22,175 bases of DNA. Origin: a virus. The notes beneath the pieces were generated by a model. The model had not been told where the DNA came from, did not search any database, and saw nothing but the letters and a program-made list of their open reading frames with translations. Of this stretch, positions 15,318 to 22,175 are shown piece by piece. Position 1 is the first letter of the stretch. Each line of letters begins with the position of its first letter. Location of the stretch: IMG/VR virus record IMGVR_UViG_3300021559_000023, positions 1 to 22,175 of that record; one strand, given 5' to 3'. Position numbers and translations under genes: made by a program.

Positions 15318-15905
15318 TTAAACGGTGACTGTGTCGGGTGCGACCGGCCAGATGAGCGGATGGGGGAAGCTCTCCTGGTCGGGGAGTCGGTTCAAGCCGA
15401 CGCGGTAAATCTTCCAGGCACGTAGCAGCGCGATATCTGCGGCGCTGGCGTCGTCCACGTCGACGCGGTCCTGGTATTTGGTTACTTCGGTATTGGCACG
15501 TCGCAGCTCACGCGCTATGCGCTCTTGTGTCGCCTCCAGCAGCTCGCCATCGGTCGGCAGGTAATCGGGGACCTTGCGCGCTCTCTTGGCGGCGCATGCC
15601 TTGTATATCGCCCGGCCGTGTGCCTCGACATCATTGGCGCAGGCCAGGAACGTCAGGTAGTCGCTTTTGGCATCGAACTTAACGGCACACTGAAAGCCAT
15701 TCGGTAAGCGCACGATGTCCTTGATATCGGAGTAAGCAAACGGGTCGACCGGCTTCTCCTCCGGCGGCAGTAGCACTGACAAGAGAGGCGGCGCCGGCGG
15801 AATCGGTGCCGGTTCACTGATGAGGGGCAGCGCCTGGGCGACCTCGCCTGGCTCCGCTGCTGGAATAGTTGTTACTTGTTCGATTGTTTGTTTTGCTTTT
15901 GCCAT
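15318..15905 (-). CDS. Tail fibre assembly / tail assembly chaperone
   Basis: Encodes 195 aa. The N-terminal 75 residues are Pro/Glu-rich. The C-terminal half has the phage tail assembly chaperone pattern ending LLRAWKIYRVGLNRLP...PLIWPVAP. It sits directly after the fibre gene, in the place of P2 G, and its ATG (15905) overlaps the fibre stop as TAATG. A start 18 nt upstream (15923) lies inside the fibre gene and is less likely. It probably helps fold or attach the tail fibre; specific homology to P2 G is not clear. Confidence 0.8.
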   Translation of the reverse strand: MAKAKQTIEQVTTIPAAEPGEVAQALPLISEPAPIPPAPPLLSVLLPPEEKPVDPFAYSDIKDIVRLPNGFQCAVKFDAKSDYLTFLACANDVEAHGRAIYKACAAKRARKVPDYLPTDGELLEATQERIARELRRANTEVTKYQDRVDVDDASAADIALLRAWKIYRVGLNRLPDQESFPHPLIWPVAPDTVTV

Positions 15906-18349
15906 TACGCCACCCTTTGCCATAAAACTGCACTTGATTCATTGCCTTCCGCCGCTCCCGACCCGAAGTCGTACACGCTTCCGTGCTGCTCCCACACGCC
16001 CGGCCAGCCGGATGAACTTTTGTTTTTGTTCATCTCGATACTGCCGACCGTTCCACGCTGCAAGCCTGGACCCGCCAGCTGATTGGCGTATGTGGCAGTC
16101 ACGGCTGACCCGACCGCCATCGTGTCGCGATTGAACAAGGTCATTTCGACGCGGCCCGCGACGACGCCATAGACGTAGTAGGCTTGCTGACCGGGATTTT
16201 CTTGAAAACGCATAGGAACGCCGTTGAGCGTGTTGGCATTGCCGGCGCTATTGGCGTAATTGACGCTCCAGTTAGCCGGGTTGTAGACGTTGACGTTCTC
16301 AGAACTCTGTCCGCCGAATACCCAAGTAGGCTGGCCGCCCTGGCCGCTCCAGTTCAGACGGATATTGGTGCCGTTGACCTTGCTGCCAGGGTCAAAATTG
16401 TTATTGCCCCATGCCATAGTCCACGCAGTCCAGCCACCAGGACCGGACCCAAGATTCAAACGCGTGTAGGTTTGATTGTCGGTAGACAGGGCGCGCTGCA
16501 AGACCCAATTGCCGTTGACAGCCGACGCGCTTCCAGAGAGCGACGTGGTAAGGATCTGTCCGTAAGGGTTTGGACGATTAGCCGTTGCCTCTTGCGTGTA
16601 GGTAGCCCATCCGAGCGGCGCGTTGTTGCAATCAGCAATGATCGGTGGACCGTTGTCCGGCAACGTGCCGTTTTGTCCATGTCGCAATAGGCGCTGCCAG
16701 CCTGCCCATTTATCAGCAGTACCGATGCGGTGGTACAGATTCCCGCTGGCTGTAAAGCCAAGCTGATGCGTCGGGCCGCCCGAGAAGTCACCGCCAACTC
16801 CCCATTGCCGGAACGTGACGACGCCGTGCTGATTGCCGCCATCGGCCAAGCCATCCACATCGTTATTTTTGAAATCGAAATAGACGCCCATGTCGCGGTC
16901 TTGCGGCGCATAGTTCTTTGCGCGTGAGTCATCCACGATCACGCTGTTGAGCCAGTTGCCCACCGCCTGGGGAGGTCGGTAGCCGAGCGCATCCTGTTTC
17001 GTGGCCGGATTAAAATTGCCGGCATGCCAGATCTTGTAGGCATTCGCTCCCATCGAATAGCCGCCGACGACCAGGTCGTTATTGGCATCCAGTCCGAGAT
17101 GCGTTGCAAACGCACCTGGCTTGTGAAACGTGATGTAAGCATCATCGGACTTGCCGCTTGAGGCAATCTCGATACACGGCGTACCGGCGCCGACACTGCC
17201 GATAGCGCCAGTAGATCCAGAGACCCGCAGGAGGCCGGAGACGCTGCCGCCGGCCAGCGGCAGGTAACCCTTTAGCGCGGCTTCCAGATTCGCCTGAAAT
17301 ATCACGGCGCCCATGTCGGTATCGTCGACAGTGACTTTCAGGTTGCCGCCGTCCCAGCCGATCTTCACGACATGGGATTTTTGACCGATGCCGGTGCCTT
17401 GTTGGACCGGTGTAAAGGGCAGCTTGTCTTGCTTGGAAGCGGGGTCGAACGTCACGGAATCCCAGAGCAGCTTCCAGTCGCGCCCAATGAATGGCAGCGG
17501 CGCGCCAAGGTAGCCGGTGCGTTGCCAGGTTCTGCGTGCGGTGGTGCTTTCGGTATAGACCTGATGCACGAACTGGCCGCCGTTCTCTGTGGTCAGGGTG
17601 CCGTAACCATCCGCGCCCATGGGCAGGCCGGTGGCTGCAATGATGCCGCGATCATTGGCGACCGACACATCGCGCACGCCAGTTTCCTGCAAAGTGTCAC
17701 AGTTGATGTCGCTATTGGTGTAAGCGGGCAACCTGTGGAAATACAATTCATTGCCACGTGTCGGCGTCAGGTATTGCTGATGCGGATCGACTACTGCTAG
17801 GTGCTTGGCGATAGTTTGGGCCAAGGCCGGGGTCAAGCCGGCAGGCGTCACGGCGCGGGTGCCGTCCGTACCGGCCACGGTCTCTTCGCCGGTCGCCAAT
17901 TCGGCCACGCCCTGGCGGTCCACGGTGGCAGGCGGGTTCGTGAAATTGGCATCGCCAAATGTCAGGGAGGTGGCTTTAATGTTCGCAAAAACCACGTCAG
18001 CGGCCAGCAGCATCATCGACTGCGTAGATTTTTGCAGGATCGGCTCAGGCTGACTGTAGACGCCCAGCAAGACGCCATTGTTCAACCAATACCCTATCCC
18101 GCGCATCGCATAGGTGTCGGTGCCATCGTCGCGGATTGTGACGTGGATCGTATCGGGCGCCACGACTTCGCCGGAAATGGTGGTTAGCCGTTTAATCTCA
18201 CCCGGCAAGATGGTCATGTCTTCATTCGCCGCAAAGACTGCGGCAGTGATGCCGATTGCAGCGATCTTGAGCGGCGCTGTACCGTTGTGTTCAGCATTGA
18301 CCAGGGCGGCGCGGCCTGCCTTGGTGATAATGATTTGGAGTCCGGGCAT
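15905..18349 (-). CDS. H: P2 gpH-like tail fibre
   Basis: Encodes 814 aa (P2 gpH about 669). Residues 1-150 are the conserved baseplate-attaching phage tail-collar domain (LQIIITKAGRAALVNAE..., GYWLNNGVLLGVYSQ). The middle contains recurrent NFDPASKQ / NFNPATKQ / NFDPGSK units and Gly/Asn-rich segments typical of a trimeric fibre shaft. The last ~150 residues (starting around NVNVYNPANWSVNYANSAGN) form the probable receptor-binding tip. The fibre decides host range, and this end is usually the most variable. The gene begins 4 nt after the I stop. Confidence 0.93.
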   Translation of the reverse strand: MPGLQIIITKAGRAALVNAEHNGTAPLKIAAIGITAAVFAANEDMTILPGEIKRLTTISGEVVAPDTIHVTIRDDGTDTYAMRGIGYWLNNGVLLGVYSQPEPILQKSTQSMMLLAADVVFANIKATSLTFGDANFTNPPATVDRQGVAELATGEETVAGTDGTRAVTPAGLTPALAQTIAKHLAVVDPHQQYLTPTRGNELYFHRLPAYTNSDINCDTLQETGVRDVSVANDRGIIAATGLPMGADGYGTLTTENGGQFVHQVYTESTTARRTWQRTGYLGAPLPFIGRDWKLLWDSVTFDPASKQDKLPFTPVQQGTGIGQKSHVVKIGWDGGNLKVTVDDTDMGAVIFQANLEAALKGYLPLAGGSVSGLLRVSGSTGAIGSVGAGTPCIEIASSGKSDDAYITFHKPGAFATHLGLDANNDLVVGGYSMGANAYKIWHAGNFNPATKQDALGYRPPQAVGNWLNSVIVDDSRAKNYAPQDRDMGVYFDFKNNDVDGLADGGNQHGVVTFRQWGVGGDFSGGPTHQLGFTASGNLYHRIGTADKWAGWQRLLRHGQNGTLPDNGPPIIADCNNAPLGWATYTQEATANRPNPYGQILTTSLSGSASAVNGNWVLQRALSTDNQTYTRLNLGSGPGGWTAWTMAWGNNNFDPGSKVNGTNIRLNWSGQGGQPTWVFGGQSSENVNVYNPANWSVNYANSAGNANTLNGVPMRFQENPGQQAYYVYGVVAGRVEMTLFNRDTMAVGSAVTATYANQLAGPGLQRGTVGSIEMNKNKSSSGWPGVWEQHGSVYDFGSGAAEGNESSAVLWQRVA

Positions 18350-18353
18350 AGGG

Positions 18354-18911
18354 TTAGGCTTCAGTTAGGTTTAAACGGGCATAGATCACAGGGCGGGCAG
18401 TCGCTACCACGGCAATCGCGGCTTGCGTCTCGACACCCTGGGTAAACGTAAAGTGGCTACGGATGGACTTGGTGCGGTGGACCTCGGCGATCACATCATC
18501 GACAAATTCCGCGGTAGCGGACTGGCCGCCGGCGCCTGTGAGCGTCATGACCAGATCGAAGGTGTACGGTTCGCCCATCGGCGTTTTCTGCCACCACTCG
18601 CGCAGCAGGATGGCGCCGCCGAAAGCCGCGACCACATCCTTGACAGCCTTGGCCGTTCCCTTCTGGCGGTGGATCTTCATGGCGTTGCGTACCCGCGCGC
18701 GCCGCACCTCTTCCGTCCAGTAGGACTTCCAGCTATCGACCGACCAGTGCCAGGCTAACCAGGGCAGCAGATCAATATCGATGGTGTCCGGGTTGTGCAA
18801 GGTGCGCAGTGGAACCGGCACATCGGAGGTCCGGGCCGTGGCCGCTTCCAGCGCCCGCTCCAGCGGCGTGGAATTGGGCGGCAACAGGGATTTTATTTTT
18901 CTCTTGGTCAT
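18354..18911 (-). CDS. I: P2 gpI-like baseplate protein
   Basis: Encodes 185 aa (P2 gpI 176) with the tail protein I signature: LLPWLAWHWSVDSW, then RARVRNAMKIHRQKGTAKAV. It is part of the baseplate and connects to the fibre. The ATG at 18911 overlaps the J stop as ATGA. Confidence 0.94.
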   Translation of the reverse strand: MTKRKIKSLLPPNSTPLERALEAATARTSDVPVPLRTLHNPDTIDIDLLPWLAWHWSVDSWKSYWTEEVRRARVRNAMKIHRQKGTAKAVKDVVAAFGGAILLREWWQKTPMGEPYTFDLVMTLTGAGGQSATAEFVDDVIAEVHRTKSIRSHFTFTQGVETQAAIAVVATARPVIYARLNLTEA

Positions 18912-19798
18912 ACCTTGCCCCAAATGCCGCCATACTCGATCTGTATGTCATCGCAGTAGTACGCCACCAGCTTCGATATTTCCGGATCTGTGGTCGGCGA
19001 CACCAGGATGACGCGCTCGACGCCTGCAACATGCACCGCCGCGTCGATGCCGGAATGAGTCGGAACGCGGCCCAGCTGGTGCGCTTCCTTCGCATACATC
19101 TGCATGCGCTTGTTCGCTTCACCCAATACAACGGTCGGATCTGGACCTGAGAAGCTGTACAGCTTGACATGTACCTGGTAGCGGACGATTTGCGCGGCAA
19201 CGACGGTGACGTAATCAGTCAAGGGCCGCACGCCATCATCAAGCATGCGGGCGGCGACGATGTCCAGCAGCTCCTGCGAGGGTGTCCCGTCGCCTTCATG
19301 CGACAAGATCGCTACTACCACGTGACCTGGCGTCGGGCTGGTGGCCGTCGCGTTGCGCACGCGACCGTCGCTGCTTAAAGCATGAAACACATACGCGCCT
19401 TCCGGCCCGGCCACGGACATGCCTTGCGGTGCCAACTGGATGCGGCGGCGGTAATCTTCGTCCGCTTCCATGACGGCAGCAGTACCTTTGTCAGGATCTG
19501 CCGGCCAGATCTGCAAGCGCGGGACGTCCATGTTCGCGCCGATCTGGTCCAGGTCCGATTTCATCGCATAGGCCAACATCAGGGCGCGGGCGGCTTCGTT
19601 GATGCGCTGGCGCAATTTCAATTCACGATAGGCGTTAAGCTGGATCACCTTGATGGCGGGATCGGATTCCGTGAGTTCGTCCAGATTGACGCCTTGCGCT
19701 TCCAGGTCGGCCAGATTCTGGGCCAGGATAGTCTCAAAATCTAACGGCTCGATGACATTGGGTGCCGGCAGTTGCGACAGGTCGATAGCGGCACTCAT
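18908..19798 (-). CDS. J: P2 gpJ-like baseplate wedge protein
   Basis: Encodes 296 aa (P2 gpJ 302), of the baseplate J family. It has the N-terminal LPAPNVIEPLDFETILA, AYRELKLRQRINEAARALMLAYA and the GAYVFHALSSDGRVRNATA block. It forms the baseplate wedge with gpW and gpI. The start overlaps the W stop as ATGA. Confidence 0.95.
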   Translation of the reverse strand: MSAAIDLSQLPAPNVIEPLDFETILAQNLADLEAQGVNLDELTESDPAIKVIQLNAYRELKLRQRINEAARALMLAYAMKSDLDQIGANMDVPRLQIWPADPDKGTAAVMEADEDYRRRIQLAPQGMSVAGPEGAYVFHALSSDGRVRNATATSPTPGHVVVAILSHEGDGTPSQELLDIVAARMLDDGVRPLTDYVTVVAAQIVRYQVHVKLYSFSGPDPTVVLGEANKRMQMYAKEAHQLGRVPTHSGIDAAVHVAGVERVILVSPTTDPEISKLVAYYCDDIQIEYGGIWGKV

Positions 19799-20133
19799 AG
19801 GTCGGCTCCAGGACCGACAGGAATATCCAGTTGGACACTCTGCTCATTGGTGACGCCGTCCAGCATTAGCGTGGCCTGTCCGTCAGCGCCGCGATGCAAC
19901 TGCACGCCGGTCAAGGCAATGCGGTGCTCCCAGCGCAACACAGCGTAGGCGGTGGCGGCATAGATGCGCAGGACCGTGGCGCCGTTCAAGGGCTGATCGA
20001 TTAACTCCGGTACTTCGGAACCATAGTAGCGGCGCATGACGCGGGAACCGACGGGCGTGCTGAGAATGTCGGCCAGTGACTGGCGGATGTGGGCGAGGAG
20101 GGCCATAGGGCGGCCAGTGCGGGCGTTCATCAT
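19795..20133 (-). CDS. W: P2 gpW-like baseplate protein (gp25 family)
   Basis: Encodes 112 aa (P2 gpW 115). The conserved stretch ISTPVGSRVMRRYYGSEVP-like (here ILSTPVGSRVMRRYYGS) and LIDQPLNGATVLRI identify the GPW/gp25 family, a lysozyme-related fold that starts sheath assembly at the baseplate. Two adjacent ATG codons occur; the first overlaps the V stop as ATGA. Confidence 0.94.
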   Translation of the reverse strand: MMNARTGRPMALLAHIRQSLADILSTPVGSRVMRRYYGSEVPELIDQPLNGATVLRIYAATAYAVLRWEHRIALTGVQLHRGADGQATLMLDGVTNEQSVQLDIPVGPGADL

Positions 20134-20795
20134 TTCGGACCACCTGATTCGTCTTCACCCTTTTTGACGCCGCCGTGCGGGTGCTTGACCAGGCTGATGC
20201 CGGCAGCGACCACGTCCATGGTGGCCTGGATGATGCCTTGCACCACAGCGGTGGGACCGCCAGCCTTGCCGGCTTTTACATTCATGCCAGCATTCAAGGC
20301 CGACATGCCGTTGACGGTCAAGTTCTGGTTGACGACCAGATTTTTTTGCACCAGCAGGTTGCCGGTGCATTCCGTATCTTCGGCATTGGAGGTGACTTTG
20401 CTCGGCGCCAGGGTGACGCTGGTGCCGTCCGACAGCGTGGCCGTCAAGGTATGCGCGGTGCTGTCGTACTGGACGACAGTGCCGTCCTTGTAGCGGGTCG
20501 TGTGGTGCGCTGGATTGGTGGAGGGTGATTTGTATTTGTCGGAATAGATCGCCGGCAGGATAGCGGCATTGGCGAAATCGCCCTCGGGCGACAACACGAT
20601 GACCTGTTCGCCCAGGGAAGGCGGAAACCAGGTCTGTGCATCGCCGGCCCGTAACGTGACCCAGGGACGCCAAGTTGTAGTGTTTTTTCCTACAAGGACG
20701 CGGACACGCTGGGCGTCATGATCGATGTCGGCAATGGTGCCGAATCGAATCAGATTCAGGATTATACGCAGCAGTTCGGAGTAGTCAGCAGTCAT
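20130..20795 (-). CDS. V: P2 gpV-like baseplate spike
   Basis: Encodes about 221 aa (P2 gpV 211). The N-terminal OB-like region (LIRFGTIADIDHDAQRVRVLVG, then SLGEQVIVLSPEGDFANAAILP) is conserved. The C-terminal half is a beta-helical spike with a valine/asparagine pattern ending in KHPHGGVKKGEDESGG, whose HxH fits the iron-binding tip of P2-type spikes. It pierces the outer membrane. ATG 20795 was chosen by alignment with P2 gpV; ATG 20804 is also possible, and no clear ribosome site decides. Confidence 0.93.
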   Translation of the reverse strand: MTADYSELLRIILNLIRFGTIADIDHDAQRVRVLVGKNTTTWRPWVTLRAGDAQTWFPPSLGEQVIVLSPEGDFANAAILPAIYSDKYKSPSTNPAHHTTRYKDGTVVQYDSTAHTLTATLSDGTSVTLAPSKVTSNAEDTECTGNLLVQKNLVVNQNLTVNGMSALNAGMNVKAGKAGGPTAVVQGIIQATMDVVAAGISLVKHPHGGVKKGEDESGGPK

Positions 20796-21002
20796 GCATT
20801 GCATGTTGCCGGGTTGCCGGAATCGGCGCACCTGGTAGCGGGTTGATATGAGGCTTACCAACTGCTGGCGAGTGTTTTGTTGCGAGGTGGCGTACTACAG
20901 TGCCGGTCTGGAAAAAGAACGCGGCGACGCGGTCAGTGTGGGGACACTCGACCACGCCACCGTGCCAGCAGCCTATCCTGCAAGCAAGGCCAAGGCCGCG
21001 CC

Positions 21003-21014
21003 ACCTGTACAGGT
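21003..21014. repeat. 12-bp perfect palindrome ACCTGTACAGGT upstream of com
   Basis: This perfect palindrome lies 38 bp before the Com start, in the 256-bp divergent gap between V and com (20796-21051). A very weak -35/-10 pair overlaps it (TGTACA, 17 nt, CATATT), but it would start transcription almost at the ribosome site, so I do not call a promoter. It is a possible operator. I saw no other supported feature in the gap, although a plus-strand reading frame continues through it into com. Confidence 0.35.
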
Positions 21015-21051
21015 AGGCCGAAGGCTATCATATTCGCGCAGGTATACCCAA

Positions 21052-21228
21052 ATGCAAGACATTCGTTGTGGAAGTTGTTCCCGAAAACTCGGCCAAGGTG
21101 AATACATCACCCTGTCCATAAAATGCCCCCGCTGCGGGACATTGAATCATTTGATGAGGGCTACGCGCCCCGATCCAGAGCGCCTAAGAGCGCCACACGC
21201 TGGAGTTAGTCAAAGTGGAAGTCAATAA
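21052..21228 (+). CDS. com: Com-family zinc-finger regulator
   Basis: Encodes 58 aa: MQDIRCGSCSRKLGQGEY, with cysteine pairs C6-C9 and C25-C28 (KCPRCGTLNH). This is the Mu Com pattern. Mu Com binds the com-mom mRNA and frees the mom start codon for translation, and Mom then modifies phage DNA. Here the downstream overlapping gene is a DNA methyltransferase, so an equivalent control is likely. The frame extends upstream to 20848, but the Com homology begins at ATG 21052, which has AGGT upstream. It is on the opposite strand to the tail genes. Confidence 0.88.
   Translation: MQDIRCGSCSRKLGQGEYITLSIKCPRCGTLNHLMRATRPDPERLRAPHAGVSQSGSQ
21177..21194 (+). repeat. Tandem 8-bp repeat AGAGCGCC before methyltransferase start
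   Basis: Two exact copies of AGAGCGCC (21177-21184 and 21187-21194) separated by TA lie at the end of com, about 20 nt upstream of the methyltransferase GTG. The adjacent AGCG-CCACA-CGCT could form a small hairpin next to the GGAG ribosome site. This would be a suitable place for Com-dependent translational control (inference). Confidence 0.4.
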
Positions 21229-21973
21229 GCTGTACCAGGGCGACTGTTTGCCCTTCCTGGAATCCCTCCCAACTGAAAGCATCGACGCGCTGATTACCGA
21301 TCCGCCCTATGCCAGCGGCGGCCTGCATATCGGTGCGAAGCAGGCCAGCACCACCACCAAGTACATGCAGACCAGTACAAAGCGTGAGTTCCACGACTTC
21401 GCGGGCGATCACCGCGATCAGCGTTCGCATTTGCGTTGGTCCATGATGTGGCTGTCGGAGTGCTGGCGCCTGTTGAAGCCGGGCGCGCCGGTTTGCCTCT
21501 TTACCGACTGGCGGCAATTGCCGACCACCACCGACGCATTGCAAGCGGCTGGGTTCTCCTGGCGCGGTATTGCCGTCTGGGATAAGACCGAAGGGACACG
21601 GCCAGTCCTGGGGCGGTTTCGGGCGCAGTGCGAATACATCGTATGGGGCAGCAAGGGAAACATGCCGACGGACCGGGGCGTAGGCGTACTGCCTGGCGTC
21701 ATTCGCCAGGTCGTCAAGACAGCTGACAAGCATCACATTACCGGCAAGCCGCTAGAGGTCATGCGGCAAGTCAATCGTATCTGCGTGCCATCGGGGATCA
21801 TTCTCGACCCGTTCGCCGGATCTGGTTCGACCCTGGTGGCCGCCGCAATGGACGGCTACCAATGGCTCGGGTGCGAGTTGTCGCAGCACTACCGGGAGGT
21901 GGCCGAAGCCAGGCTGCAGGCGGCTAGATTTTCAGGTGCTGTATCAGCGAATCTCGAATTAGTGCTTAATTGA
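21215..21973 (+). CDS. Beta-class DNA methyltransferase (N6-adenine or N4-cytosine)
   Basis: Encodes 252 aa. Catalytic motif IV DPPY is at residues 29-32, followed by a target-recognition region, a motif-X-like HHITGKPLEVM (about 172-182) and SAM-binding FAGSGST (about 200-206). The order IV, X, I marks the beta group of N6-adenine/N4-cytosine enzymes. No restriction partner is seen, so it is likely an orphan enzyme that protects phage DNA. The GTG start at 21215 overlaps the com stop by 14 nt, with GGAG upstream. Recognition sequence cannot be told from sequence alone. Confidence 0.92.
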   Translation: MEVNKLYQGDCLPFLESLPTESIDALITDPPYASGGLHIGAKQASTTTKYMQTSTKREFHDFAGDHRDQRSHLRWSMMWLSECWRLLKPGAPVCLFTDWRQLPTTTDALQAAGFSWRGIAVWDKTEGTRPVLGRFRAQCEYIVWGSKGNMPTDRGVGVLPGVIRQVVKTADKHHITGKPLEVMRQVNRICVPSGIILDPFAGSGSTLVAAAMDGYQWLGCELSQHYREVAEARLQAARFSGAVSANLELVLN

Positions 21974-22095
21974 CGGTTATAAAATCGTGCAGTGGAACAT
22001 GGCGGATTGGAACATATTTCGACCATTTTTTAAGGAGGCTGAGTAAGCATTTTGTTGTTCTTTTGTAAGCTCGGCTTCCCTGTTGAGGATTGCTT

Positions 22096-22131
22096 AAAAT
22101 TGACCCAGCGTTATCGTCGAAATTTAACCCA
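22096..22131 (-). mobile_element. Possible IS21-family terminal repeats (remnant)
   Basis: Read on the minus strand, two near-copies TGGGTTAAATTT (22120-22131) and TGGGTCAATTTT (22096-22107), spaced 24 nt apart, resemble the multiple repeats at ends of IS21-family elements. About 45 nt further on the minus strand is an ATG (22048-22050) opening MLTQPP and then a stop, which may be the start of a destroyed istA. Only one end is visible and no transposase is present. The rest of 21974-22175 shows no gene. Confidence 0.35.
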
Positions 22132-22159
22132 CCCTTTGACGTTCAAATTACTCCGTGCC

Positions 22160-22168
22160 TGTGGATAA
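22160..22168 (-). other. Single DnaA-box match TTATCCACA
   Basis: The minus strand has a perfect consensus DnaA box. A single box near a probable insertion-sequence end is weak evidence for any function, and it may simply be part of that element's terminus. Confidence 0.25.
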
Positions 22169-22175
22169 GTCATCT

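Noticed and set aside
20848-21051. 68-codon N-terminal extension of Com in the same frame
   Set aside because: Com homology starts exactly at 21052 with its own ribosome site. The upstream residues resemble nothing and overlap the divergent gap with V.
1-22175. CRISPR arrays, tRNA or rRNA genes
   Set aside because: No regularly spaced repeats and no cloverleaf or rRNA-like segment were seen.

Overview
The window is most of a P2-like (Peduovirus-type) prophage. The evidence is an almost complete and collinear P2 tail block on the minus strand (homologues of V, W, J, I, H, a fibre-assembly gene, FI, FII, E/E', T, U and D), a gpA-type HUH replication initiator, an Ogr/Delta late activator, and a C-type repressor. 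The early-operon layout, the Com-plus-methyltransferase pair and the GC-rich codon use suggest a Burkholderiales (betaproteobacterial) host, possibly Oxalobacteraceae. That placement comes from memory of related prophages, not from a search.

Left part (1-6584). A tyrosine integrase enters from the left edge on the plus strand and carries an in-frame TGA before its catalytic C-terminus. Facing it is a leftward early operon on the minus strand. It starts from a near-consensus sigma70 promoter at 6620-6648 and runs through two ribbon-helix-helix-like small proteins, a small unknown, Ogr, a 72-aa unknown, a 35-aa membrane peptide, a 112-aa unknown, gpA, a 62-aa membrane protein, a 323-aa zinc-ribbon protein, a second short HUH protein that looks like a mini-copy of gpA, and a small HTH protein ending on the integrase stop codon. 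Many junctions are ATGA-type stop/start overlaps.

Middle part (6585-8530). A divergent repressor gene is followed by two accessory (moron-like) genes: a membrane protein with an OB-fold-like domain, and a single-pass membrane protein with an ORF6C-like domain. The repressor C-terminus and the N-terminus of the last protein share a short glycine/valine-rich motif. This is the most original observation here, because it suggests a physical repressor-partner pair and a possible membrane-tethered lysogeny control unit.

Right part (8539-20804). Leftward late operons build the contractile tail: baseplate and spike (V, W, J, I), fibre and its chaperone, sheath and tube (FI, FII), tail assembly chaperones with a canonical -1 frameshift site (E/E'), tape measure (T), terminator (U) and hub (D). 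Beyond V, on the plus strand, lie a Mu Com-like zinc-finger protein and an overlapping beta-class DNA methyltransferase, an arrangement like Mu com-mom. The last 200 bases are non-coding and contain two repeats resembling IS21-family ends plus one DnaA-box match. Capsid, terminase and lysis genes are not in the window.
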